NCBI RefSeq assembly: GCF_007829815.1
Contig: NZ_VIWT01000001.1
Coordinates: forward strand, 4,617,001 to 4,681,000
DNA from: Kitasatospora viridis
GTDB lineage: Bacteria; Actinomycetota; Actinomycetes; Streptomycetales; Streptomycetaceae
Direction of reading: 5' to 3'
DNA length: 64,000 nucleotides
Part shown: one piece after another, positions 16,226 through 24,262 of the stretch
Position numbering within the stretch: the first letter of the stretch is position 1
How the letters are laid out: each line of letters begins with the position of its first letter
Program-made: the position numbers and the translations under genes
Notes under the pieces: generated by a model
Told to the model about the DNA's origin: nothing
Seen by the model: only the letters and a program-made list of their open reading frames with translations
Database searches by the model: none

Positions 16226-17953
16226 TCACCCGCGGCGCCAGCCGTTGGTGACCGGCAGGCGGCGGTCCCGGCCGAAGCCCTTGGGCGAGATCTTCGGGCC
16301 CGGCGGGTACTGCCGCCGCTTGTACTCGGCGGTGTCCACCAGCCGCACGATCCGGTCCACCACCGCCGCGTCGAAGCCCTTTGCGACGATCGCGTCCCGG
16401 CCCAGGTCCTGCTCGACGTACAGGTCCAGCACGGTGTCCAGCAGGTCGTAGTCCGGCAGCGAGTCGGCGTCCACCTGGTCCGGGCGCAGCTCGGCGCTCG
16501 GCGGCTTGACGATGGTGTTCTCCGGGATCGGCGGAACCTCGCCGCGCAGCCCGGCCTGCTCGTTGCGCCAGCGGGCCAGCCGGAAGACCAGCGTCTTGTA
16601 GACGTCCTTGATCGGGCCGAAGGCGCCCACCGAATCGCCGTACAGCGTCGAGTAGCCCACCGCCAGCTCGCTCTTGTTGCCCGGGGCCAGCACCAGGTGG
16701 CCCTCCTGGTTGGAGACCGCCATCAACAGCGTGCCGCGCAGCCGGGACTGCAGGTTCTCCTCGGCCAGCCCGGTCAGCCCGAGCGGGTCCATGTACGCGT
16801 CGAACATCGGGGCGATCGACACCGTGCGGAAGTTCAGGCCGGTGCGGCGGGCCAGCTCGGCCGCGTCGTCCCGGGAGTGCTGCGAGGAGTACCGGCTGGG
16901 CATCGAGACACAGTGCACGTTCGCCGCGCCGACCGCGTCGCAGGCGATCGCCGCCACCAGCGCCGAGTCGATCCCGCCGGACAGGCCGATCAGCACCGAG
17001 CGGAAGCCGTTCTTGCGCACGTACGCCCGGGTGCCGGTGACCAGCGCGGCGTAGATCTCCGCCTCGTCGTCCAGCCGGGCGAACTCCTGCGCCGGGGCCG
17101 GTACGTCCGGGGCCACCGGCTCGGTGCCCGCGTCCACCCGCACCAGGCGCAGGCCGTCGCCGTAGACCGTGCCCTCGGCGTCCGTGCTGTGCGCGGCCGG
17201 CAGCTCCAGGTCCAGCACCAGCAGCGCCTCCTCGAACTGCGGGCCTCGGGCCAGCACCTCGCCGTCGGCGGCCACCACGACCGAGTCGCCGTCGAAGACC
17301 AGCTCGTCCTGGCCGCCCACCAGGTTCAGGTAGGCCAGCGTGCAGCCCGCCTCGGCGGCCCGGCGGCGCACCAGCGCGAGGCGCTGGTCGTCCTTGTCCC
17401 GCTCGTACGGCGAGCCGTTGATCACCAGCAGCAGCCCCGCCCCGGCCTCCCCGGCCGCGCGCACCCGGCCGCCCTCCTGCCAGATGTCCTCGCAGATCGC
17501 CAGCGCCACGTCCACGCCGTCCACCCGGAGCACCGGCAGCTGGTCGCCCGGCACGAAGTAGCGGTGCTCGTCGAAGACCCCGTAGTTGGGCAGGTAGTGC
17601 TTCGCGAACCGCAGCACCACCTCGCCCCGGTGCAGCACCGCCGCGCAGTTCTGCGGTGCCCCGCTCGAAGGCCGGCGCCCCAGGTAGCCGACCACCACCG
17701 GCACCGCGCCCAGCCCCGCGCCGGCCAGCCGCCCGGCCAACTCCACCAGCGCCGCCCGCGACGCCTCCACGAACGACCCGCGCAACGCCAGGTCCTCCAC
17801 CGGGTACCCGGTCACCACCTGCTCGGGGAACGCCACCAGCCGGGCTCCGCCCGCCACCGCCTCCTCGACCCGGCGCACCACTTCGTCGCAGTTGCGCGCG
17901 ATGTCACCGACACGGGGGTCGACCTGGGCCAGGGCTATGCGGAGGTTCGGCAT
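16226..17953 (-). CDS. nadE: Glutamine-dependent NAD+ synthetase
   Basis: A 575-residue cytoplasmic enzyme making NAD+ from deamido-NAD+, ATP and glutamine. The N-terminal nitrilase-type amidotransferase domain (about 1-270) has the catalytic triad Glu44 (FPEQ), Lys118 (FAKHYLPNYGVFDE) and Cys154 (AICEDIW). The C-terminal synthetase domain (about 300-575) has the ATP-pyrophosphatase P-loop SGGIDSAL near residues 325-331 and the LAPGNKSELAVGYSTLYGD segment. The length matches the two-domain family. No strong ribosome-binding site precedes the ATG at 17953. The gene is divergent from glnA2. Confidence 0.96.
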   Translation of the reverse strand: MPNLRIALAQVDPRVGDIARNCDEVVRRVEEAVAGGARLVAFPEQVVTGYPVEDLALRGSFVEASRAALVELAGRLAGAGLGAVPVVVGYLGRRPSSGAPQNCAAVLHRGEVVLRFAKHYLPNYGVFDEHRYFVPGDQLPVLRVDGVDVALAICEDIWQEGGRVRAAGEAGAGLLLVINGSPYERDKDDQRLALVRRRAAEAGCTLAYLNLVGGQDELVFDGDSVVVAADGEVLARGPQFEEALLVLDLELPAAHSTDAEGTVYGDGLRLVRVDAGTEPVAPDVPAPAQEFARLDDEAEIYAALVTGTRAYVRKNGFRSVLIGLSGGIDSALVAAIACDAVGAANVHCVSMPSRYSSQHSRDDAAELARRTGLNFRTVSIAPMFDAYMDPLGLTGLAEENLQSRLRGTLLMAVSNQEGHLVLAPGNKSELAVGYSTLYGDSVGAFGPIKDVYKTLVFRLARWRNEQAGLRGEVPPIPENTIVKPPSAELRPDQVDADSLPDYDLLDTVLDLYVEQDLGRDAIVAKGFDAAVVDRIVRLVDTAEYKRRQYPPGPKISPKGFGRDRRLPVTNGWRRG

Positions 17954-18162
17954 GCCCGCCAGTGTAATCGTCGTTCTGACGCTATGGGGGGTGGGGAGGG
18001 GCTCGCGGCCCCCGTCCGCGGTAGCTTCAGCCGCCCCTGACTGCCCCTCGGGTGCGGGATCCGGGATGATGGGGACAGGTCGCGCGCAGGTCCGGTGGCA
18101 GTGGTGGCCGGACGCCCCGCATGCGTAACACGAACGTAAAGAGCAGAGGTGAGACTGTCCCC

Positions 18163-19524
18163 ATGGGCAAGCAGCAGGAGTTCGTGCTTCGTACGCTCGA
18201 AGAGCGTGACATCCGGTTCGTCCGGCTGTGGTTCACCGACGTGCTGGGGTTCCTGAAGTCGGTCGCCGTGGCGCCGGCCGAACTGGAGCAGGCGTTCGAG
18301 GAGGGCATCGGTTTCGACGGCTCGGCGATCGAGGGCTTCGCCCGGGTCTACGAGTCCGACATGATCGCCAAGCCGGACCCGACCACGTTCCAGATACTGC
18401 CCTGGCGCTCCGAGACCCCCGGCACCGCGCGGATGTTCTGCGACATCATGATGCCGGACGGCTCGCCCTCCTACGCCGACCCGCGCTACGTGCTCAAGCG
18501 CACCCTGGAGAAGGCCTCCCAGCAGGGCTTCACCTTCTACACCCACCCGGAGATCGAGTTCTTCCTGCTGAAGAACCTCCCCGGCGACGGCACCGCCCCC
18601 GAGCCCGCCGACCAGTCCGGCTACTTCGACCACACCCCGCGCGGCATCGGCCACGACTTCCGCCGACAGGCCATCACCATGCTGGAGTCGATGGGCATCT
18701 CGGTCGAGTTCTCCCACCACGAGGGCGCCCCCGGCCAGCAGGAGATCGACCTGCGCTACGCCGACGCGCTCTCCACCGCCGACAACATCATGACCTTCCG
18801 CCTGGTCATGAAGGAGGTCGCGCTGGAGCAGGGCGTGCACGCCAGCTTCATGCCCAAGCCGTTCTCCCAGCACCCCGGCTCCGGCATGCACACCCACGTC
18901 TCCCTCTTCGAGGGCGACCGCAACGCCTTCCACGAGTCCGGCGCCGAGTACCAGCTCTCCAAGGTCGGCCGCTCCTTCATCGCCGGCCTGCTCAAGCACG
19001 CCGCCGAGACCGCCGCCGTCACCAACCAGTGGGTCAACTCGTACAAGAGGATCTGGGGCGGCTCCCAGCGCACCGCCGGCGCCGGCGGCGAGGCCCCCTC
19101 CTACATCTGCTGGGGCCACAACAACCGCTCCGCCCTGATCCGCGTCCCCATGTACAAGCCCGGCAAGCAGGGCTCCACCCGCATCGAGGTCCGCTCCCTC
19201 GACACCGGCTGCAACCCCTACCTCGCCTACGCGGTCACCCTCGCCGCCGGCCTCAAGGGCATCGAGGAGGGCTACGAACTCCCGCCCGGCGCCGACGACG
19301 ACGTCTGGGCCCTGACCGACGCCGAGCGCCGCGCCATGGGCATCCAGCCCATGCCGCAGAACCTCGGCGAGGCGATCGACCTGATGCAGAAGAGCGAGCT
19401 GGTCGCGGAGACGCTGGGCGAGCACGTCTTCGACTTCTTCCTCCGGAACAAGAAGCAGGAGTGGGAGGAGTACCGCAGCGAGGTCACGCCGTTCGAGCTG
19501 CGGAAGAACCTGCAGGTGCTGTAA
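18163..19524 (+). CDS. glnA2: Glutamine synthetase-like GlnA2, probable gamma-glutamylpolyamine synthetase
   Basis: A 453-residue glutamine-synthetase-fold ligase. It has the GS N-terminal beta-grasp region (VRLWFTDVLG, then GIGFDGSAIEGFARV), the metal-binding stretch THPEIEFFLL, the ATP-binding segment FMPKPFSQHPGSGMHTH and RIEVRSLDTGCNPYLAYA. It is nearly identical in every block to what I remember of S. coelicolor GlnA2 (SCO2241), shown to glutamylate polyamines rather than make glutamine. In line with that it lacks the adenylylated tyrosine motif that the true glnA at 49802 has (there DLYEL, here DDVWAL). Start 18163 has GAGGTGAG about 9 bases upstream. It is divergent from nadE and ends in a strong terminator. 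Confidence 0.9.
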   Translation: MGKQQEFVLRTLEERDIRFVRLWFTDVLGFLKSVAVAPAELEQAFEEGIGFDGSAIEGFARVYESDMIAKPDPTTFQILPWRSETPGTARMFCDIMMPDGSPSYADPRYVLKRTLEKASQQGFTFYTHPEIEFFLLKNLPGDGTAPEPADQSGYFDHTPRGIGHDFRRQAITMLESMGISVEFSHHEGAPGQQEIDLRYADALSTADNIMTFRLVMKEVALEQGVHASFMPKPFSQHPGSGMHTHVSLFEGDRNAFHESGAEYQLSKVGRSFIAGLLKHAAETAAVTNQWVNSYKRIWGGSQRTAGAGGEAPSYICWGHNNRSALIRVPMYKPGKQGSTRIEVRSLDTGCNPYLAYAVTLAAGLKGIEEGYELPPGADDDVWALTDAERRAMGIQPMPQNLGEAIDLMQKSELVAETLGEHVFDFFLRNKKQEWEEYRSEVTPFELRKNLQVL

Positions 19525-19557
19525 GCCCAGGTCAGAGCGGTACACAGGCGAGCGAAA

Positions 19558-19597
19558 GGCCTCGTGCCAGCGGACTTCATTCCGCTGGCACGAGGCC
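19558..19597 (+). terminator. Strong hairpin after glnA2
   Basis: A perfect 17-bp stem (19558-19574 paired with 19581-19597) with a CTTCAT loop begins 33 bp after the glnA2 stop codon. There is no long T-run, as usual in this genus. It marks the end of the conserved glnA2 block and the left edge of the lower-GC insertion. Confidence 0.85.
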
Positions 19598-19775
19598 GTT
19601 CACTTGCCCTGGCCGCCTGTGGGTCACCGCTCCCGGAAGCCGCCGCCCAGCCCGAGCCGTCCACCGGGCACCGGCTGCATGGCACTCACGAAGAACCGGT
19701 TCTGTCGCCAGGCTCGTGGGAGTAGAATCCGCGTCACATCCGTGGATAACCTGACCGGATTCTAGGGGGCAATGC

Positions 19776-20234
19776 GTGTCCGTCATCAGCGCAATTGCAT
19801 GGGGAAGCGCCTCTATCTTATTCATGGAATTATTGATCACGGGCCGACGGGTCGGGGACTGGTTGTTCAGTCGCCGAATTCGTGGAAGTGGTGTCAGGTG
19901 GACCAGTTTCATAGATCCTGTCCCCGACCTGCTGGCCGCCCTGACCCGTGTGATCCTCGGTGCCACCGCTGCCAGCCTGCTTGCGTCCACTGGTCAGATC
20001 GCTGGCCCCGGGGGAGCGATTGCGGCCGGTATCTCACCACCGCTCCTTCTTATGCTGGTCGGGAGAATTGGACTTCCGCGCGATGCGACGCGTGGCGCGG
20101 ACGCCAGGGGTCCGTCCTTGGAGGAAGGGATCCCCCCAGGTGAACTCGACGCCTATTTGAAATCGGGCGAGCATGAACTGCGCAAACTGGACGCGCCGAG
20201 CGCCCGGAGCTCGAAGGGGGGCGAGCTCGCGTGA
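19776..20234 (+). CDS. Membrane protein of unknown family, with two TTA codons (module gene A)
   Basis: A 152-residue protein I do not recognise. Three hydrophobic segments are visible (about residues 3-22, 48-71 and 74-95), the latter two rich in Gly/Ala, followed by a charged cytoplasmic tail (about 97-152). The GTG at 19776 follows AGGGGG. Leucine codons 15 and 19 (19818-19820 and 19830-19832) are TTA, the rare codon read by the bldA tRNA in streptomycetes, so translation may be restricted to late growth. Codon use is much more AT-rich than in neighbours (ATT, TTG, AGT, ATA), suggesting horizontal acquisition. The stop overlaps the start of gene B by 4 bp, so the two products probably work together. 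Confidence 0.75.
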   Translation: MSVISAIAWGSASILFMELLITGRRVGDWLFSRRIRGSGVRWTSFIDPVPDLLAALTRVILGATAASLLASTGQIAGPGGAIAAGISPPLLLMLVGRIGLPRDATRGADARGPSLEEGIPPGELDAYLKSGEHELRKLDAPSARSSKGGELA

Positions 20235-20908
20235 ACTACGTACTCTGTTCCGCGATCGGAGTCCTCGTGGGTGTTTCCGAGCTGATCAGTAGATACAGGG
20301 ACGAGCCGATGCGAGTATTCGCAGCGTGGGGAGCTTGGTTCTACATCGCGATCAATGCTGCCGCCGCTGTCCTCGCGCTGTGGCTGACGCGCTCCTTCGA
20401 TCTATCTTTCGGTGCTCAGGACGAGCAGTCGCGCATGATTCTGCAGATTCTTGTCTCCGGACTGGGTGCGATGGCGTTCCTGCGCAGCTCGTTCGCCAAT
20501 CCCAAGGTCGAGGGAAAGGTGAAGCTCCTCGGGCCGGGGGCAATTCTGGATGCCTTCCTTCGCGTGGCTGAGGAAAGTGTGGACAGAAGGCATGGTGCCC
20601 GACGGGCAAGGATCGTCGCCCCCATCATGGCTCCCATCTCTTTCACCCCCTCCTACCGGCCGCTTGTCGAGCACTGCATCGAGCTGATGCCCAATATGCC
20701 AGCCGCTAAGGCCCAGCAGCTCCGCAAGGACGTCGACAGTCTTTCGAGGGAAGACACCTCCGAGGCATACAAGACTCTTCGTCTTGGACTGAAATTGATG
20801 AATGCGGTGGGCCCCAAGCTGTTGGATGAGGCCGTCAAGTCGGTGGTCAACTTCGCTGATAATTCCTCGGAGTCGATAACAGCGCCCCGCCGGGAGTCTC
20901 CAAGCTGA
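20231..20908 (+). CDS. Membrane protein with helical cytoplasmic tail, unknown family (module gene B)
   Basis: A 225-residue protein I do not recognise. Hydrophobic segments lie at about residues 1-20, 30-53 and 68-87; the third ends in GLGAMAFLRSSF, which is followed by a segment with GPGAILDAFLRVAEESVDRRHG and a long helical soluble tail (about 95-225). The GTG at 20231 overlaps the stop of gene A (GTGA), so translation is coupled. Base composition is lower in GC than the genes on either side, like gene A. Together they look like a transferred two-component membrane module; no catalytic motif is visible, so a role in signalling, stress or defence is only a guess. Confidence 0.75.
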   Translation: MNYVLCSAIGVLVGVSELISRYRDEPMRVFAAWGAWFYIAINAAAAVLALWLTRSFDLSFGAQDEQSRMILQILVSGLGAMAFLRSSFANPKVEGKVKLLGPGAILDAFLRVAEESVDRRHGARRARIVAPIMAPISFTPSYRPLVEHCIELMPNMPAAKAQQLRKDVDSLSREDTSEAYKTLRLGLKLMNAVGPKLLDEAVKSVVNFADNSSESITAPRRESPS

Positions 20909-20973
20909 TCGCGGACAGGGCTTCCGAGGGCTTGCGAACGCCATAATCGAGGACGTGTCCCATCGAGGGATTG

Positions 20974-21498
20974 TCAGACTTCGCGCCTCGTGAATGGTTC
21001 GGTTGTACATCCACGGAGGGCGCGAACGAGCTGTGCCGCGAGGATCCAGCGGGCGCGCGGGTCATCCGGCGTCACGGTCACGTCGTTGACCGGCTCCGGG
21101 CCCAGTGGCGCGGGTCGGTACAGCGCGCCGTAGATGGCGAGGGCCGAGCAGTCGCGGACCCGGATGAGGACGTGGTCCTCGCGCAGGTGGGGGCAGAGGC
21201 GCGGGGCGAGGTCGGCGCAGGGGGTGCAGATCGGGGGGTGGGTGGCGGCCATGTCTTCGGGCCAGGCGGGCCAGTCGGTGTGGTCGTTCTTGAGGAGCCA
21301 GAGGGTGCCGGCTTCGTTCTGGTCGGCGGGCTTGCCGCAGACCTGGCAGAGGAGCCGTTGCATCGCGCGGCGCTGGCGGCCCGGGTGGACGCGGCCGTAC
21401 TCGGGACGGCCGCGACCTGGGTGGAGGGTCATGCGGGACCAGAGGATGCCGTGGGAGTCGCGGTCGTGGGGGAGTTCGTCGGCGGAGGGGTTCGTCAT
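20974..21498 (-). CDS. Conserved streptomycete protein with a CxxC pair (zinc-ribbon-like)
   Basis: A 174-residue soluble protein of a family common in Streptomyces, recognised by the opening MTNPSADELPHD, then FWSRMTLHP-like ILWSRMTLHPGRGRPEYGR, and two Cys pairs, CQVCG (about residues 51-55) and CTPC (about 92-95), which together could hold one zinc. The C terminus ends in ARWILAAQLVRALRGC. Function is unknown; relatives are often found beside XRE/DUF397-type regulatory genes. The ATG at 21498 is clear, although its Shine-Dalgarno (AGGAG) lies rather far upstream. The gene is divergent from the Nudix gene. Confidence 0.8.
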   Translation of the reverse strand: MTNPSADELPHDRDSHGILWSRMTLHPGRGRPEYGRVHPGRQRRAMQRLLCQVCGKPADQNEAGTLWLLKNDHTDWPAWPEDMAATHPPICTPCADLAPRLCPHLREDHVLIRVRDCSALAIYGALYRPAPLGPEPVNDVTVTPDDPRARWILAAQLVRALRGCTTEPFTRREV

Positions 21499-21996
21499 GG
21501 CGCTTCATCGGCTCCTATAGTCCCGAAGACGAGTAGCAGCAGCTCTGATGGGCAGTCAACGCCGTCGCTTCACTCCGTCTCCGTCGCTGGGGTGGTGGTG
21601 CGTGAGGACGGTCGGATGTTGGTGATCCGGCGGGCGGACAACGGGGCGTGGGAGCTGCCCGGGGGTGTGTTGGAGCTTGCGGAGGCGGTCGAGGACGGGG
21701 TGCGCCGGGAGGTGTACGAGGAGACCGGGGTCAAGGTCGAGGTCGAGCGGCTGACCGGGGTGTACAAGAACGTGGCGCGCGGGATTGTGGCGCTGGTGTT
21801 CCGGTGCCAGCCGGAGGGAGGTGGCGAGCGGGTGTCGGCGGAGTCGACGGCGGTGGAGTGGTTCACGGCGGACGAGGTGCGGGAGCGGGTGGCCGAGGTC
21901 TACGCCGTGCGGATGCTGGATGCCGTGAGTGGCGAGGGGGCGCCGGCGGTGCGGGTGCATGACGGGGTGAGGGTGCTCGGTAGGCGAACCGGGTGA
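21466..21996 (+). CDS. Nudix hydrolase
   Basis: A pyrophosphohydrolase of the Nudix fold. The Nudix box is intact: GGVLELAEAVEDGVRREVYEETGVKVEV, with the REVYEE core holding the metal-binding glutamates. Homologues I remember start with a segment ending DGQSTPALHSVSVAGVV, which here corresponds to codons from 21547, but no ATG, GTG or TTG lies in frame between 21466 and 21592. The start is therefore unresolved: GTG 21466 gives 176 residues and overlaps the divergent gene by 33 bp, while GTG 21592 would remove the first strand. The substrate is probably a nucleotide derivative; it cannot be specified. Confidence 0.8.
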   Translation: MGEFVGGGVRHGASSAPIVPKTSSSSSDGQSTPSLHSVSVAGVVVREDGRMLVIRRADNGAWELPGGVLELAEAVEDGVRREVYEETGVKVEVERLTGVYKNVARGIVALVFRCQPEGGGERVSAESTAVEWFTADEVRERVAEVYAVRMLDAVSGEGAPAVRVHDGVRVLGRRTG

Positions 21997-22063
21997 ATGC
22001 TGACGGTTATCTGGCGGACACTCGGCGTGCTTATCGGATTAACAGGGTGGGGCTCCTCATGAT

Positions 22064-22102
22064 CTGAGACACCGTTCGCTCAGTGTCTTGAGGGAGTCTC
22101 AG
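22064..22102 (+). promoter_or_regulatory. Nested inverted repeats upstream of the DUF11 surface protein
   Basis: CTGAGAC (22064-22070) is complementary to GTCTCAG (22096-22102), and inside it AGACAC (22067-22072) is complementary to GTGTCT (22083-22088). The two pairings share bases and exclude each other. The site lies 47-85 bp before the surface-protein start codon, so it may be an operator or an alternative-folding leader; no evidence distinguishes these. Confidence 0.35.
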
Positions 22103-22148
22103 TGAGTAGTCGTCAGGTAGTGGCTCGTCGGAGTGGGTGGGTGAGCCG

Positions 22149-24143
22149 ATGAGAGGGGTACGTCGTTGGATCGTGCCGTTGGTGGCGCTGGGCACGGCGG
22201 GCGGTGGGCTGTTGGCCGCCGGTCTGCCGGCCAACGCGGACCCGGGGCACGCGGACAAGCCGGCAGCGGTGAGCCCGCTGGCCGCGGGGATTGACGAACC
22301 GTCGGCCAAGGCATCGGCGTCCGCCTCGGCTTCAGAGTCGGCTTCCGCGCCCGCGTCGGCGTCCGCATCTTCGTCCGCCCCGGCTTCGGCCTCGGCCCCC
22401 GCGTCGGCCCCCGCGTCGGAGTCGGCCCCGGCCGAGCCGTCCGCCCCGGCGTCGGCACCGGCGTCGGCGTCGGTGCCCGCGCAGCCGTCCGCCCCCGCCC
22501 CGCAGGCCGCGTCCGCGCCGGCGCAGCCGTCCGCCGCCGCCCCGGTCCCGCAGTCCCAGCCGGTGCAGCAGAACGGCAATCGCGGTGACGAGGGTGACGG
22601 GGACGGCAGCAACTGCCACCTGAAGATCGTCAAGAAGGCCGACCGGGACTTCTACCTGCCCGGCCAGAAGGTCACCTACACGATCACCCTCACCAACGAC
22701 GGCGACCAGCGGATCACCGGCGCCGTGGTGACCGACGACCTGAGCGGCGACCTGCAGGACGGCGTCTACGACAACGACGCGCACGTCGGCCGGGGCTCGC
22801 TGAGCTACAACGCCCCGATCCTCACCTGGGTCGGCGACCTGCGGCCGGGCCAGAGCACCGAGATCGTCTACAGCGTCACCGCTGACAACCCGGACAACGG
22901 CCCGAAGCACCTGATCGACGCGGTGACCGGCCCGTCCTTCAGCAACTGCCCGACCGGCACCGAGGACGGCTGCCACCTCAACCTCGGCTCCCCGCACTGG
23001 GTGGTGTCCAAGCGGGAGGACCGCAGCGACGTCGAGCCCGCCGACACGATCCGCTACACGATCACGGCGACGAACGACGGCACCGTCGACTTCACCGGCG
23101 CCCGCCAGGCGGGCCTGGAGGACGACATGTCGCAGATCGTCGGCGAGTCGGCCTACGACTACGACGCCACCGCCGACTTCGGCACCGTCAGCTTCCGGGC
23201 GCCGGCCTTCGTCGTCTGGCGGGGCGACCTGCCGGCCGGTGCGACGATCAACATCCACCTGTCGATCAAGGCCGAGGGTCTGAAGCCGGGCAGCACCGAG
23301 CTGGTGAACATCGTCCGCGCGCTCTACCCGCACCACGGCGGCACCGACCTGAGCAACCCGCTGCCGCCGCAGGGCCCGCGCGAGGAGCAGTACCTCGCCC
23401 AGGCCAACAGCCGCCCGGTGAACGGCCCGGCGCACCGCACCGCGCAGAAGCGGGACACCGTCGGCGCGAACGGCCAGATCACCGCCTGCAACGTGGACCC
23501 GGCCACCGACGCCTGCTACGTGGACGCGGACGAGCCCAACTTCGTCGTCTCCAAGCAGGTGGACCACGACCACGCGATGCCGGGCGACGTGCTCACCTAC
23601 ACGGTGCAGTACGCCAACACCGGCAACGACCAGTTCCCGACGGGCGAACTCCCGGTCCTCACCGACGACCTGAGCCAGGTGCTGCAGCACTCCACCTTCG
23701 TGGCCGGCTCGCTCAGCTCGACGGTGCCGACCGCGACCTTCGACCCGTCCGCCAAGGCGATCACCTGGACCGGTCAGCTGACGAGCGGTCAGCACGGTCA
23801 GTTCACCTACCAGGTGAAGGTCAACGACCCGTACTACGGCGACAAGTTCCTGGACAACACCATCACCTCGGCGAAGTCGACGGACTGCCAGCAGGGTTCC
23901 ACCGACGCCCGCTGCAAGGCGCACGTGGTGGTCCAGCTGCCCACGCCCACCCCGACTCCGACCCCCACCCCCAGCAAGATGCCGCCCCCGCACCACGAGC
24001 ACCACGAGCACCCGCACCACCCGGGCCAGCTGGCGCACACCGGCGCCGACGGCACCATGGTGCTGGCCGGCTCGGCGGCCGCGCTGGTGCTCGGCGGCGG
24101 CACCCTGCTGCTGCTCAACCGCCGTCGCACCCGCCGCCACTGA
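22149..24143 (+). CDS. Sortase-anchored surface protein with Ser/Ala stalk and three DUF11 repeats
   Basis: A 664-residue secreted wall protein. A signal peptide (about 1-30, ending ANA) is followed by a Ser/Ala/Pro stalk (about 45-145) of repeated SASA/SAPA units. Three DUF11-like beta-sandwich repeats start near residues 155, 282 and 463, each opening with a V-x-K-x3-D block and a G-x4-Y-T-I/V strand. A proline-threonine run and a His-rich stretch (HHEHHEHPHH) lead to the sorting signal LAHTG near residue 627, a membrane helix and a basic RRRTRRH tail. LAxTG is the class E sortase motif in streptomycetes. The ATG at 22149 follows GGGTGAG. The role is probably adhesion or aerial-wall structure; no binding partner is known. 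Confidence 0.88.
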   Translation: MRGVRRWIVPLVALGTAGGGLLAAGLPANADPGHADKPAAVSPLAAGIDEPSAKASASASASESASAPASASASSSAPASASAPASAPASESAPAEPSAPASAPASASVPAQPSAPAPQAASAPAQPSAAAPVPQSQPVQQNGNRGDEGDGDGSNCHLKIVKKADRDFYLPGQKVTYTITLTNDGDQRITGAVVTDDLSGDLQDGVYDNDAHVGRGSLSYNAPILTWVGDLRPGQSTEIVYSVTADNPDNGPKHLIDAVTGPSFSNCPTGTEDGCHLNLGSPHWVVSKREDRSDVEPADTIRYTITATNDGTVDFTGARQAGLEDDMSQIVGESAYDYDATADFGTVSFRAPAFVVWRGDLPAGATINIHLSIKAEGLKPGSTELVNIVRALYPHHGGTDLSNPLPPQGPREEQYLAQANSRPVNGPAHRTAQKRDTVGANGQITACNVDPATDACYVDADEPNFVVSKQVDHDHAMPGDVLTYTVQYANTGNDQFPTGELPVLTDDLSQVLQHSTFVAGSLSSTVPTATFDPSAKAITWTGQLTSGQHGQFTYQVKVNDPYYGDKFLDNTITSAKSTDCQQGSTDARCKAHVVVQLPTPTPTPTPTPSKMPPPHHEHHEHPHHPGQLAHTGADGTMVLAGSAAALVLGGGTLLLLNRRRTRRH

Positions 24144-24184
24144 CGCGGCACCCGGGGTGACTCCACGCTGAGCGCGACCCCGAC

Positions 24185-24214
24185 GGGGCCCGACCGTGCA
24201 CACGGTCGGGCCCC
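24185..24214 (+). terminator. Hairpin after the DUF11 surface protein
   Basis: A perfect 14-bp stem, 24185-24198 with 24201-24214, separated by CA, begins 41 bp after the stop codon at 24143 and 48 bp before glnE. The very short loop means the innermost pairs probably open. It should end the surface-protein transcript. Confidence 0.75.
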
Positions 24215-24262
24215 ACGCGCGCCCCGGGTACGGGATGATCGGAGGAACCGAAGGGAGGGCCC

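Noticed and set aside
18125-18140. GTAAC-n6-GTAAA, resembling a GlnR box, before glnA2
   Set aside because: The second half-site differs from GAAAC at two positions and no second box is present; it is too weak to call.
19598-19775. Possible tRNA or attachment site at the left edge of the lower-GC insertion
   Set aside because: No cloverleaf, CCA-end or direct repeat to the right edge was found, and no integrase is present.
22300-22560. Repetitive GCGTCGGC-type DNA
   Set aside because: It encodes the Ser/Ala/Pro stalk of the DUF11 surface protein, so it is coding low complexity and not a mobile element.
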